From Chloracidobacterium sp. (GTDB lineage Bacteria > Acidobacteriota > Blastocatellia > Pyrinomonadales > Pyrinomonadaceae): a stretch of 64,000 bases of DNA. The notes below the pieces were generated by a model. The model saw only the letters and a program-made list of their open reading frames with translations. It was not told where the DNA came from and did no database searches. This document shows, one piece after another, positions 44,196 through 53,209 of the stretch. The DNA is taken from positions 372,001 through 436,000 of the forward strand of contig JADKKB010000005.1 of the NCBI GenBank assembly GCA_016720705.1, in the 5' to 3' direction. The translations under genes and the position numbers were made by a program. Within the stretch, counting starts at the first letter, position 1; each line of letters begins with the position of its first letter.

Positions 44196-45764
44196 CTATC
44201 TCAGTGACGATGCGACGATCGCGAGTTCGCCATTATCACGCAGCACCTCAGACTGAAGTTCCGGGTACCGCAAAAGTTCGGGTAGATACTCGTGCGGGAC
44301 AAGCACCAATGTCGTCCGTTCACCCGAGCGTAGGATCTCGTCTTTGACCTCCGTCACGCCATACAATCGTTTCAGCTTTCCCGTTTCATCGCGAAGTAAT
44401 CTGCCGTCCGCGTAAAACTCAGCATTGTGCGATGTGGTATGAAGGTTTACGACCTTCGTTGCGGCGTATCCGCGGTCACTCGCGGTCTGAAACAGGGAAC
44501 GCGTCGAATCAAGCTCCGCAAATCGCGGTACGACAAACTGTATTAGAATGACGCTCACGATCGCGGTGCCAAAAGCTCCGGCAATGACCGCGTTTTTCCA
44601 TTTTGCGGCATCGAGTCTCTGATACAAAAATACTGCTGTGATAAGGATCGCCGGAGGCACCGCCGGCAGGATGTAGCCAGGCAATTTCGATCCGGAAAAT
44701 GAGAAGAACGCGAGCGGCACCATCAGCCAAACCAACGAAAAAGTCAAAAGTGGATCCGAGAGGAATGATGTAGCCGCCGTCGTTGATGAGCCATCCGGAC
44801 TCTTTGCCCGAAAGGTATTTCGTATAAAGGTCCACGACGCCGCCAAAAACGCCGGCATCCACGGCAAAACCATCAGAGGGAGAACCCAAAAGAAGAAAAT
44901 GAACGGCTGAGGATGCTGGTATTTGTTTGACGTGAACCGTTGAAAATGATGTTTAATGATAAATTCGTCTATAAACTCCCAACCGTGGAGTTGATACATC
45001 GGCAAATACCAGACCGCAGCGATCGCCGCGGCCAGCATTGTTCCCCAGACGATACTAACCAGAAATGACAGACTCGGCCACCTTCTCGAGAGCAAAAGAT
45101 AGCCGCCGACCGTGGCAAATGGAAACACGATCCCGATCAATCCCTTGGCGATCAATGCAACGCCGATAAATAGATAGAACGCGACCAGTCCCGCGTACTT
45201 AGTTCGTGCCGATGCGGAACTGCATTGATCATAGACGAAGTATCCGACGAGCGATGCCGTCAATGGAAACGTGACGATGATGTCAAAACTCGCCCCGCGA
45301 GCAAATACGATGATCCCGAGCGATGTCGCCGCGATCAAACCTAACCAAAGGCCAAATCGTCCGACTTCTGCTGAACGACCGAGACGCGGGCGGCCTTGAG
45401 ACGCCTCGTATCTATTGCCGAGCAGCACAAGACACGCGACTGTTCCGATCCCGAATATCGCAGAACCGAATCGTGCCGCAAACTCATTGACGCCAAATAT
45501 CGAGTAGGCGGTCATCTCGAGCCAATAGAGCAGAGCGGGTTTTTCGAACCAGTGAGCGCCGCCGAGCGTCGGCGTGACCCAATCGCCGTTTTGCCACATT
45601 TCGCGGGCGACCTGAGCGTAACGCGATTCATCGGGACCGAGCAATGGGATCGTCAGCCCAAAAAAGTATAGAAAAATGACGACAAAGATAGCTCCGATCC
45701 AAAAGATCAGCGGCATTCGCTTTTGTTCGTGGTTACCGTGCTTTGTAATTTCCTGCATCATCAA
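44196..45764 (-). CDS. GT39/ArnT-like glycosyltransferase, polytopic membrane protein
   Basis: A 522-residue membrane glycosyltransferase of the GT39/GT83 (PMT, ArnT) group, which transfers a sugar from a polyprenyl-phosphate donor to lipid A, protein or another acceptor on the periplasmic face. The first periplasmic loop carries the catalytic-type acidic pair PLLGPDESRYAQVAREM, followed by GDWVTPTLGGAHWFEKPALLYWL. About eleven hydrophobic helices follow, and FSFSGSKLPGYILPAVP is a typical ArnT-like motif. Three consecutive Met codons leave the exact start uncertain by two residues. Acceptor unknown. Confidence 0.9.
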   Translation of the reverse strand: MMMQEITKHGNHEQKRMPLIFWIGAIFVVIFLYFFGLTIPLLGPDESRYAQVAREMWQNGDWVTPTLGGAHWFEKPALLYWLEMTAYSIFGVNEFAARFGSAIFGIGTVACLVLLGNRYEASQGRPRLGRSAEVGRFGLWLGLIAATSLGIIVFARGASFDIIVTFPLTASLVGYFVYDQCSSASARTKYAGLVAFYLFIGVALIAKGLIGIVFPFATVGGYLLLSRRWPSLSFLVSIVWGTMLAAAIAAVWYLPMYQLHGWEFIDEFIIKHHFQRFTSNKYQHPQPFIFFFWVLPLMVLPWMPAFLAASWTFIRNTFRAKSPDGSSTTAATSFLSDPLLTFSLVWLMVPLAFFSFSGSKLPGYILPAVPPAILITAVFLYQRLDAAKWKNAVIAGAFGTAIVSVILIQFVVPRFAELDSTRSLFQTASDRGYAATKVVNLHTTSHNAEFYADGRLLRDETGKLKRLYGVTEVKDEILRSGERTTLVLVPHEYLPELLRYPELQSEVLRDNGELAIVASSLR

Positions 45765-45807
45765 TAAGAATGTAAAGTATTGCTGAAAAGCAGCTTGTTA
45801 TCAAATT

Positions 45808-46788
45808 ATGAGCACAGTTCAAAAGTTACGTGTTGCCGCGATCGGCACCGGAAGTCTTGGCCGTCACCACGCTAGAAATTTGGCAGAGATCGCCGCCGCG
45901 GGACGTGTCGAAATGATCGGCATCTGCGATGCGGACGCCGCCACGGCTTCGCGTGTGGCGAACGATAATGGATGTTCGTCGTTTGCGGACTGGCGGTCAC
46001 TGATCGGCAAGGTCGATATGGTATCGATCGCCACGCCGACCGAAACGCATTGCGAGATCGCGTGCGCATTCCTCGACGCCGGAGTTCATACCCTGGTCGA
46101 AAAGCCGATCGCTCTAACGCTTGCCGAATCCGATCGTATGATCGCCGCCGCCGCTGCGTCCGGTGCAAAGCTGATGGTCGGGCAACTCGAACGATTCAAT
46201 CCGGCAATGGTCGCACTGCGGCCAAAGGTGGACAATCCGCTCTATTTTGAGATCCATCGCGTTTCACCGTTTCCAAACCGTTCGCTCGACGTTGATGTCG
46301 TTCTCGATGTAATGATCCACGACCTCGACGCGGTCCAGTGGCTTGTTGGAGCGGACGTCGCCGTTTCGGAGATACGTGCGGTCGGGATCCCTGTGATCTC
46401 TGACAAGGTGGACGCGGCCAATGCTCGGATCGAGTTTGCGAATGGAGCGGTCGCGAATATCACCGCATCGCGGATCGGTACGGAAAAGATCCGAAAGACA
46501 CGGTTCTACCAGACCAATTCCTATGTCGTGCTGGATTACGCAACGAAATTTGCCTCGGTGACGTCCTTGAATCCGGAGGCTGCTCATCCGCTGCTCGGGA
46601 TATCGATCGATCGGCTTAAGATCAATGACGTCGAGCCGCTCAGGGCAGAGATCGAGGCATTTTTCGACTCGATCGAAAGAGACGAACTGCCGCCCGTAAC
46701 CGGCGAGGACGGCCGGCGAGCACTCGCCTTGGCGGTCGGAGTTTTGGAGAAGATCGAAAGCCACGCGTCAATGCTAAAACTAAAATGA
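45808..46788 (+). CDS. Gfo/Idh/MocA-family oxidoreductase
   Basis: A 326-residue NAD(P)-dependent dehydrogenase of the Gfo/Idh/MocA family. The Rossmann glycine motif is AAIGTGSLGRHHARNL (residues 10-25). The conserved EKPIALT motif lies near residue 100, and the catalytic-lysine and histidine region includes DVVLDVMIHDLDAVQWLVG. The family acts on sugars, inositols and sugar-nucleotides, and the histidine in MIHDLD is typical of UDP-sugar dehydrogenases of this group. It overlaps the following gene by four bases (ATGA), so they form an operon. Confidence 0.9.
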   Translation: MSTVQKLRVAAIGTGSLGRHHARNLAEIAAAGRVEMIGICDADAATASRVANDNGCSSFADWRSLIGKVDMVSIATPTETHCEIACAFLDAGVHTLVEKPIALTLAESDRMIAAAAASGAKLMVGQLERFNPAMVALRPKVDNPLYFEIHRVSPFPNRSLDVDVVLDVMIHDLDAVQWLVGADVAVSEIRAVGIPVISDKVDAANARIEFANGAVANITASRIGTEKIRKTRFYQTNSYVVLDYATKFASVTSLNPEAAHPLLGISIDRLKINDVEPLRAEIEAFFDSIERDELPPVTGEDGRRALALAVGVLEKIESHASMLKLK

Positions 46789-47900
46789 AGATCGAAGCGA
46801 TCTCAGATCTCCTGCTTGGGCGGATCGACGCCGGCGACTTTCCGTCGGCGGTCTATTTGGTAGCGCAGAACGGTGCCGTCGTCGCCCACGATGCAGTTGG
46901 GCGCGCGGTCGTCGTGCCGGAGGAGATCGACGCGCAGCCCGATACGATATATGATCTCGCCAGCATCACAAAGCCGCTGGTTACCGGCCTGCTCAGTGCC
47001 ATTCTGATCGACCAGGGCGAGATATCACTGGATGACCGCGTTGCGGACCTTCTGCCGGATTTTGCTGCGGCGGATAAAAATGAGATCACCGTTGGGGAAC
47101 TGCTGACGCACACATCTCGGCTCACCGCTTGGCTGCCGCTATATTTATGTGCCGATTCGCCGGACGATATCGTGGCTGAGATCGCTGATTCTGCGATGCT
47201 AACGGACGCCAACTCGGTCACCTACAGCGACCTCAATTACATCGCACTCGGTCGACTGATCGAACGCGTAACCGGCCGGACGCTGGATGACGCAGCGATC
47301 GAAATGATCTTTGAGCCGCTTTCGCTTAACCGCACATTTTTTTGTCCGCCGAGCTTCTACCTTCGCTCGACCGCCGCCAGCGAATGCGGAAACGGTTTCG
47401 AAAGGCAGACGTGCGAGCGTGACTTCCCGCAGTTGCCGATCAAGCCCAATGTACTGCGGAGTGAAATGATCTGGGGCGAGGTTCACGACGGAAACGCTCA
47501 TTTTATGGGTGGTGTCTCAGGTCACGCAGGCTTGTTTTCGACGGCGGACAATGTCTTTCAGATCGCACACCAGTTTTTGCCCGAATTTTCAAAGCTCGTT
47601 TCGCCTGAGACCTGCGGCCTTTTTCAACGCAATTTCTCGCCGTGTGCCAATGAGCATCGATCCCTCGGATTTCAGCTTGCGACAACGCCGGAGTCGACCG
47701 CGGGCGTAAAAATGTCGCCCGAGAGCTTTGGCCATCTGGGGTTTACGGGCACCAGTCTATGGATCGATCCGGTCAAGGAAAGGGTCTTTATTCTGCTTAC
47801 AAACCGGACCCATCACCGCGATCTGCCGTTCGTTTTGCTCAACTCGGTGCGGCGTCAATTCCACGATCTGGCCATCGCGTCGCTTGATGCAATTTCTTAG
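46785..47900 (+). CDS. Serine hydrolase, class C beta-lactamase-like
   Basis: A 371-residue protein of the class C beta-lactamase/DD-peptidase fold. The nucleophile motif SxxK is SITK (about residues 64-67 in YDLASITKPL). The second motif YxN is YSDLNY (about residues 147-152). The C-terminal GHLGFTGTSLWIDP stands where the HTG/KTG motif is expected. No signal peptide is evident, so it may act in the cytoplasm as an esterase or peptidase rather than as a resistance enzyme. The four-base overlap with the oxidoreductase gene shows coupling. Confidence 0.88.
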   Translation: MKIEAISDLLLGRIDAGDFPSAVYLVAQNGAVVAHDAVGRAVVVPEEIDAQPDTIYDLASITKPLVTGLLSAILIDQGEISLDDRVADLLPDFAAADKNEITVGELLTHTSRLTAWLPLYLCADSPDDIVAEIADSAMLTDANSVTYSDLNYIALGRLIERVTGRTLDDAAIEMIFEPLSLNRTFFCPPSFYLRSTAASECGNGFERQTCERDFPQLPIKPNVLRSEMIWGEVHDGNAHFMGGVSGHAGLFSTADNVFQIAHQFLPEFSKLVSPETCGLFQRNFSPCANEHRSLGFQLATTPESTAGVKMSPESFGHLGFTGTSLWIDPVKERVFILLTNRTHHRDLPFVLLNSVRRQFHDLAIASLDAIS

Positions 47901-47976
47901 CAACGATTTTCTGCGATGAACAATCAAAGAGACCGCTTTGCAAAGGAGTTAGCAGCAGGGCAGGGATCGGATCAAG

Positions 47977-49197
47977 ATGAAGAAAATTGCCCTTGGAATC
48001 CTATTTTTCGGCCTTTCGGTAAGCGTTGCGATGGCTCAGTCGACCAATTCGACACGGCCGCGAGTTGCTACGACGCCGGCACCGCCGACAATTTACAACG
48101 ACTCCGAATCCAGAAGTGCCGGCGGCCCACCCGTTTTGCAAGGCGGTCGCAATGCTCCGTCACCGAAGCCGGACGCGAGTCCAACGCCGGACATTTTTGA
48201 CGAAAACGAGGTGATCAAGGTCGAGACCAATCTGGTGACGATGCCGGTTTCCGTTCTCGATCGCGACGGCCGCTTTATATCGGGTCTTCGTCAGCAAGAT
48301 TTTAAGATTTTCGAGAATGGCGTTGAGCAGAAGGTCGATTATTTTCAGTCGGTCGAGCAACCGTTCACCGTGGTTTTATTGATCGACGTGAGCCCTTCGA
48401 CTCAATTTCGTATTGATGAGATACAGCAGGCGGCGATCACGTTCGTTGACAAGCTTCGTCCGGCTGACCGCGTGATGGTGATATCTTTTGACCAGAACGT
48501 CAATGTCTTGTGTCCTCCGACCAATAATCGCTACCAGCTTCGTGATGCGATCCGCCAAGCTCAGTTCGGCGACGGTACCGGTCTGTACGAGGCCGTCGAT
48601 TACGCCATTAATCAGGAGCTCCGCCAGATACGCGGGCGAAAGGCCGTGGTGCTTTTTACTGACGGCGTTGATACAACCTCGAAAAGGGCGACGTCTCAGA
48701 GCACGATCAAGGATACCGAGGAGGTCGATGCCCTTTTTTACACCATCCGCTACGATACGTCCCGCGATATGGGCGGCGGCCAGACATTCCCGCAAAGTCG
48801 GCCGAGGGGCAGAGGCGGCCGTGTTACGCTTGCCGACATCCTCGCCGGCATCCTGGTCGGAGGCAATGTCAATGTCGGCTCAGGCGGTCGTGGCGGCGGC
48901 GGTCGGGGTAGCGGTGGCGGCGAATATGATATGGGCCGCAAGTATCTCGAGGCTCTGGCCGCCAGTAGCGGTGGTCGTGCATTCGAAGCATCGTCACTGC
49001 TGAATATCGATGCCGCATTTTCGGGAATTGCCGAAGAACTTCGCCGCCAGTACTCACTCGGGTATTATCCGGATGTGGTCGGCAAGGTCGGCGACCGTAA
49101 ACAGATCAAGATCCGAGTGATGCGTCAGGACGTAGTCGTCCGGGCGAAAAACAGTTACATCGTCGGCCAGACCAATCGCACACTGGCAGGAAAGTGA
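47977..49197 (+). CDS. Secreted VWA-domain protein (first of a tandem pair)
   Basis: A 406-residue exported protein with a signal peptide (residues 1-20, ending AMAQS) and a Pro/Thr-rich linker. A conserved lead-in (VETNLVTMPVSVLDRDGRFISGLRQQDFKIFENG) is the form found in Acidobacterial VWFA-related proteins. The von Willebrand A domain has a MIDAS site in LLIDVSPST, with the second acidic motif at LFTDGVDTTS. A Gly/Arg-rich low-complexity loop (about residues 300-325) interrupts the domain, and a strand-rich tail ends it. Such proteins probably bind other surface proteins. A terminator follows. Confidence 0.85.
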   Translation: MKKIALGILFFGLSVSVAMAQSTNSTRPRVATTPAPPTIYNDSESRSAGGPPVLQGGRNAPSPKPDASPTPDIFDENEVIKVETNLVTMPVSVLDRDGRFISGLRQQDFKIFENGVEQKVDYFQSVEQPFTVVLLIDVSPSTQFRIDEIQQAAITFVDKLRPADRVMVISFDQNVNVLCPPTNNRYQLRDAIRQAQFGDGTGLYEAVDYAINQELRQIRGRKAVVLFTDGVDTTSKRATSQSTIKDTEEVDALFYTIRYDTSRDMGGGQTFPQSRPRGRGGRVTLADILAGILVGGNVNVGSGGRGGGGRGSGGGEYDMGRKYLEALAASSGGRAFEASSLLNIDAAFSGIAEELRRQYSLGYYPDVVGKVGDRKQIKIRVMRQDVVVRAKNSYIVGQTNRTLAGK

Positions 49198-49225
49198 TCT
49201 GATATCGATCGATGTGTTAGACCGA

Positions 49226-49255
49226 GAAGCCGGGGTTTGCCCGGCTTCTTTTTTT
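49226..49255 (+). terminator. Intrinsic terminator
   Basis: GAAGCCGGG (49226-49234) pairs perfectly with CCCGGCTTC (49240-49248) around GTTTG and is followed by seven T residues. This is a textbook terminator for the first VWA gene and makes the second VWA gene a separate transcription unit. Confidence 0.9.
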
Positions 49256-49320
49256 ACCTCGCGGCATCTTTTGGCTGTACGAACAGCATCGAACGCGATA
49301 ACTTGGTCGAGTTGATCCTA

Positions 49321-50472
49321 ATGTCGAGACGAATCGTCAACATATTTCTGCTTGCCGCGATGTTCGCGGTCGGCGTAGCGTCGGCTCAATCGGGCCGCGT
49401 TAATCCGGTTGGAAACGGGCGTTTGAATGAACGGCCGCCGGCGGCCCAGCCATCGCCGACTCCTGCGGAAACTGCTCCCGATCCATCGTCGGCCACGGCG
49501 GCCGACGACGAAATCATCAAAGTCGAAACACAGCTCGTTTCGGTCCCGATCCGCGTGATGGACAAGAAAGGCCGTTTTGTCGAGGGCCTTACCCGCGAAG
49601 ACTTTAAGGTATATGAGGACGGCGTCGAGCAGCAGATCGCCCTTTTCGCTAATGAGAACGAACCGTTCACGGTCGCTCTGGTGCTTGATATGAGTTATTC
49701 GACGACATTCAAGATCGCCGAGATCCAATCGGCGGCGATAGCCTTTATTGACCAACTGCGGCCGCAAGATAAGGTGATGGTGATCTCGTTTGACCAGGAC
49801 GTGCATATGCTCTGCGAGGCGACCAGCGACCGGGCGTCGATCTATAGGGCGATCAAACGAACGCGGATATCGACCGGCACCAGCCTGTACGAAGCGGTCG
49901 ATCTGACGATAAATGACCGTATGCGGAGCATCCGCGGCCGCAAGGCGATAATTCTGTTTACGGATGGTGTCGACACCACCAGTCGGCGTGTCCACGACCG
50001 TAATAATCTCGATGACGCGATGGAGCTCGATTCGCTGATCTATACGATCAGGTACGATACCTTCGCAGACGTTCAGGCAATGAAAAATGGTTCGGTCATC
50101 GGCAAACCCACGATCCGGAGCCCTTTGCCGCCGGTCGGCGGCGACCCGTCGGGTTTCCCGGTTCCAAGCTCCGGGTCGCCCGGCAATCGCGGAACGACGG
50201 CTGAAGAATATCGACGAGCTGAGGAATATCTCGAAGCTCTCGCTGCACGCACTGGCGGCAGGCGATACGATGCCACGACGCTCGGCAACCTTGCCGCCGC
50301 ATATTCTAAGATAGCGAGCGAGTTGCGCGAATTTTATAGTATTGGATATTATCCGGCGAACGAACGCGTTGCCGGCAAACGAGCGATCGTTAAGGTCAAG
50401 ACCAACCGCCCCGGCACCGTTGTCAGAGCACGCGAAGGGTATATGATCCGGCGCGATCGCTCAAAACGTTAA
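49321..50472 (+). CDS. Secreted VWA-domain protein (second of a tandem pair)
   Basis: A 383-residue paralogue of the preceding protein. Signal peptide (residues 1-22, ending ASAQS), a Pro/Ala-rich linker, then the lead-in VETQLVSVPIRVMDKKGRFVEGLTREDFKVYEDG and the VWA domain with LVLDMSYST at the MIDAS site and LFTDGVDTTS. The Gly/Arg loop of the first copy is replaced by a Pro/Ser-rich insertion. The start at 49321 sits directly before the signal peptide; a longer reading from 49237 begins inside the upstream terminator. Only two bases separate its stop from the convergent glgC. Confidence 0.85.
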   Translation: MSRRIVNIFLLAAMFAVGVASAQSGRVNPVGNGRLNERPPAAQPSPTPAETAPDPSSATAADDEIIKVETQLVSVPIRVMDKKGRFVEGLTREDFKVYEDGVEQQIALFANENEPFTVALVLDMSYSTTFKIAEIQSAAIAFIDQLRPQDKVMVISFDQDVHMLCEATSDRASIYRAIKRTRISTGTSLYEAVDLTINDRMRSIRGRKAIILFTDGVDTTSRRVHDRNNLDDAMELDSLIYTIRYDTFADVQAMKNGSVIGKPTIRSPLPPVGGDPSGFPVPSSGSPGNRGTTAEEYRRAEEYLEALAARTGGRRYDATTLGNLAAAYSKIASELREFYSIGYYPANERVAGKRAIVKVKTNRPGTVVRAREGYMIRRDRSKR

Positions 50473-50474
50473 GC

Positions 50475-51770
50475 TTATATCTCGGTGCCGTCGGGAATGA
50501 TCGCGTTTTTAGGGACGATGATGATGCCGTCGCGGATATAGTACCATTTGCTCTCGTGATCGAAATGGTCGATCCCGTCCTTATTCACGAGCCTTACGTT
50601 GTTACCGATCCGCACATTCTTGTCGATGATGGCCCGCTTGATCACGGTGTCTTTGCCGATGCCGATGGCAGGTTTGCCCTGAGCGATCATCTCGCACATC
50701 TCCTCGATCGATTCGAGAAAGTCTGATCCCATTATGATCGATTCTTCGATCGTCGTCCCGTGATCGATCCTGCATCTCAGCCCGATTATCGACCGTCTCG
50801 CCGTTACGCCGTTTAGGATACAGCCTTCGCTGACCATCGAATTGTCGATATCGCAATCGTGCAATTTCGACGGCGGCAGATAGCGACTACGGGTGTAGAT
50901 GGGAGCCTCAGTATCAAAAAAATTGAATTTTGGCAGCGGTGCCGCCAGATCGAGATTGGCCTCGTAAAATGCCTTGATCGTCCCGATATCTTCCCAATAG
51001 CCGTCGAAAAGATATGCCTGAACATTAAAATTATTGATCGCCGCCGGGATGATCTCGCGGCCAAAGTCCACCCAGGTGCGATCCGTTTTGAGCAGATCGA
51101 CCAACTTGTTGTAATTAAAAACGTAGATTCCCATCGACGCCAAATAAGGGCGTTTGGCCGCTTCCTCCGAGTCGAGCCCGAAATTAGTCGTATCCACCCG
51201 CATTTGCTCTAGGTCGTCGCCTTTCGGCTTTTCCTTAAATTCGTGGATCGCTCCGCTCGCATCTGTTTTCAGCAGTCCAAATTCCTCTGCCTCATCGGGA
51301 CGGCACGGCACGACCGAGACGGTCAGGTCCGCACCGGTGCTGAAGTGACGATCCAGAAACTTGCGGTAGTCCATTCGGTACAAATGGTCGCCCGACAGAA
51401 TCAGCAGTGTATCCACCTTCCAGTCGCGCAGGTGCGGCAACATCTGACGAACGGCATCGGCAGTGCCCTGAAACCATTCGGGGTTATCCTTGGTCTGCTC
51501 GGCCGCCAATACCTCCACAAAACCGGTCGTAAAGCTCGAAAATCGATACGTCCGCGAAATATGTCGATTGAGCGACGCCGAATTGTACTGCGTAAGGACA
51601 AATATCTGGGTTATATCTGAATTGATACAATTTGAGACCGGCACATCGATCAGTCGATAAGTCCCGCCAAGCGGAACCGCCGGTTTTGACCGTTCGTGCG
51701 TGAGCGGAAAAAGCCGCGAACCTGCTCCGCCTCCGAGAACTACAGCAACGACATTATCGTATTGACCCAT
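50475..51770 (-). CDS. glgC: Glucose-1-phosphate adenylyltransferase
   Basis: GlgC makes ADP-glucose for glycogen synthesis. The 431-residue protein has the nucleotidyltransferase core (VVAVVLGGGAGSRLFPLTHERSKPAVPLGGTYRLIDVPVSNCINS), the substrate segment LSGDHLYRMDY, the catalytic-lysine motif IHEFKEKPKGD, and the C-terminal left-handed beta-helix (GVTARRSIIGLRCRIDHGTTIEESIIMGSD). Together with the GH15 enzyme it indicates storage-glucan turnover. Its upstream region holds a heptamer-repeat block. Confidence 0.95.
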   Translation of the reverse strand: MGQYDNVVAVVLGGGAGSRLFPLTHERSKPAVPLGGTYRLIDVPVSNCINSDITQIFVLTQYNSASLNRHISRTYRFSSFTTGFVEVLAAEQTKDNPEWFQGTADAVRQMLPHLRDWKVDTLLILSGDHLYRMDYRKFLDRHFSTGADLTVSVVPCRPDEAEEFGLLKTDASGAIHEFKEKPKGDDLEQMRVDTTNFGLDSEEAAKRPYLASMGIYVFNYNKLVDLLKTDRTWVDFGREIIPAAINNFNVQAYLFDGYWEDIGTIKAFYEANLDLAAPLPKFNFFDTEAPIYTRSRYLPPSKLHDCDIDNSMVSEGCILNGVTARRSIIGLRCRIDHGTTIEESIIMGSDFLESIEEMCEMIAQGKPAIGIGKDTVIKRAIIDKNVRIGNNVRLVNKDGIDHFDHESKWYYIRDGIIIVPKNAIIPDGTEI

Positions 51771-51781
51771 AATGAGAAATA

Positions 51782-51945
51782 GTAAATTGTAAATTGTAAA
51801 TAGTAAATCGAGAATCGTGGGTTGAGCGTGGATTATGAAGGATCGGCAAAAGAAGGTCCGGGTTCTGCCCTAGTTGAACGACCTTCGCCGACTTACAACT
51901 CACGCTCCGCCATTTACTAATCGCGATCCACGATTTACTATTTAC
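51782..51945. repeat. Heptamer repeats in inverted orientation
   Basis: Four contiguous 7-mers of the form GTAAATN occupy 51782-51809. Related heptamers recur in the opposite orientation at about 51912-51945. GTAAATAGTAAATCG (51796-51810) and its exact reverse complement (51931-51945) form a 15-bp perfect inverted repeat 120 bases apart. The block fills the divergent spacer between glgC and mtgA, ending eight bases before the mtgA start, so it may influence both promoters. Confidence 0.65.
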
Positions 51946-51953
51946 GACTAACG

Positions 51954-52724
51954 ATGTGGTACTGGACCAAATTGCTTTTCATTATCTTTGCCGGGGCGGT
52001 CGCGGTGTGGATCGGGTACGAATTGATCACGTTTCCCGCTATTTCACGTCTGCGGACCGAGAATCCGACCACGTCGTCGATGATCGAATTTCGCATTTCC
52101 GAGGCCCGGGCCGAGGGCAAAGAGCCTAAGAAAGCGATGATCTGGACGCCGATCGAGCAGATCTCGCCAAATCTGCAAAGGGCCGTGCTTGCCGGCGAAG
52201 ATTCCAGATTTTTTCAGCACAATGGTTTTGACTGGGACGCTATCCAGGCCGCGTGGGACGAGGCCGTCAAGGAAGGCGAAAAAGAAGCCAAAGAAGAGGG
52301 CGACTATGACCCGAACGACTGGATCCCGCCGATGCCCAGTTTCAAACGCGGTGCATCGACCGTCACGCAGCAGCTTTCCAAAAACCTTTTTCTTTCCGAA
52401 GATCGCAATTTCCTTAGAAAGGGCAGGGAAGCCGTCTATACCTATTTTCTCGAACGGGAATTGACCAAAAAACGTATTCTCGAGATATATCTGAACATCA
52501 TCGAGTGGGGCGACGGCATCTACGGAGCCGAGGCCGCTTCGCGGTTCTATTTCAAGAAAAGTGCGTCGGACCTGACCCGCGAAGACGCCGCATTCCTCGC
52601 CGCTATGATCCCGAGTCCGCTCAACGTCTTTAACCCCGCCAAAAACCGAAAACGCGTAGTCCGCCGCCAACGCGTCATCCTCCGCGGAATGAACTCGATC
52701 AAACTCGCATACTCCGAAAAATAA
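51954..52724 (+). CDS. mtgA: Monofunctional biosynthetic peptidoglycan transglycosylase
   Basis: A GT51 transglycosylase that polymerises lipid II into glycan strands, without a transpeptidase domain. The 256-residue protein has one N-terminal membrane anchor (residues 5-27). The catalytic glutamate is in VLAGEDSRFFQHNGFDW. The second motif is GASTVTQQLSKNLFLS, then RKGREA and ELTKKRILEIYLNIIEWGDGIYGAEAASRFYF. A charged insertion (about residues 104-125, Glu/Lys/Asp-rich) sits between motifs 1 and 2, making it a little longer than usual. It borders the accessory island. Confidence 0.93.
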   Translation: MWYWTKLLFIIFAGAVAVWIGYELITFPAISRLRTENPTTSSMIEFRISEARAEGKEPKKAMIWTPIEQISPNLQRAVLAGEDSRFFQHNGFDWDAIQAAWDEAVKEGEKEAKEEGDYDPNDWIPPMPSFKRGASTVTQQLSKNLFLSEDRNFLRKGREAVYTYFLERELTKKRILEIYLNIIEWGDGIYGAEAASRFYFKKSASDLTREDAAFLAAMIPSPLNVFNPAKNRKRVVRRQRVILRGMNSIKLAYSEK

Positions 52725-53209
52725 AGCCCCGCCCCGTCAATGTCCTCTGGCTGACCGATGACGCGGTAAACGCCGCCCGTCGCCGAAGGTGACGAAGATA
52801 ATAGCCCGGGGTGAAACCCCGGGGAAACGTCCGGGTCGTTCGCTCCCTGAAGGGGAGCAACATCCGTCGCCGGTGTTTGTTCGACCCCGTCAGGGTCGGA
52901 ATCTATTGGTGATATGTTCCCAGGGTGGCGGCTCTGAGCCTTACCCTGGGCTATTATATTTGTCCCTTTCAGGGACGAAGCCGCCTTTTCCCCAACGGCT
53001 GTCATCCCAAAGCTGTCCTTTAACCGCAGTTTCATAAGACCGACGACGAGGTATTGGTCGTCTCTGGATTCTCAACCCGTTTCGACGGGCTTTTGGGTTG
53101 GATAGCCGAGGCTACCTGAGCCCACTCGCCTTCGAAACCGGCCACCGCCATCGAACGACGAACCGCGCGGTTCGTCGTTTTTTTAACATCAACATCAATT
53201 GACAAAAAT
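52725..53209. repeat. Hairpin-rich intergenic block
   Basis: No credible gene is present. Five short perfect hairpins lie in a row at 52805-52823 (CCCGGGG/CCCCGGG), 52842-52858 (GCTCCC/GGGAGC), 52882-52898 (CGACCC/GGGTCG), 52919-52950 (CCCAGGGT/ACCCTGGG) and 52962-52976 (GTCCCT/AGGGAC). A second structured stretch follows at 53062-53185 and ends in a terminator-like palindrome. The two parts read as REP-like repeat sequence at the left end of the island. The open frames across it are side effects of the repeats. Confidence 0.6.
53155..53184 (+). terminator. Perfect palindrome with T-run
   Basis: ACGACGAACCGC and GCGGTTCGTCGT (53155-53178) form a perfect 24-base palindrome, with a CGCG loop if folded, followed by a T-run to 53184. 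It would end transcription entering from mtgA. Confidence 0.65.

Noticed and set aside
52789..53037. ORFs on both strands through the hairpin block
   Set aside because: They follow from repeated GC-rich palindromes that lack stops by chance; the translation has no fold-like pattern.
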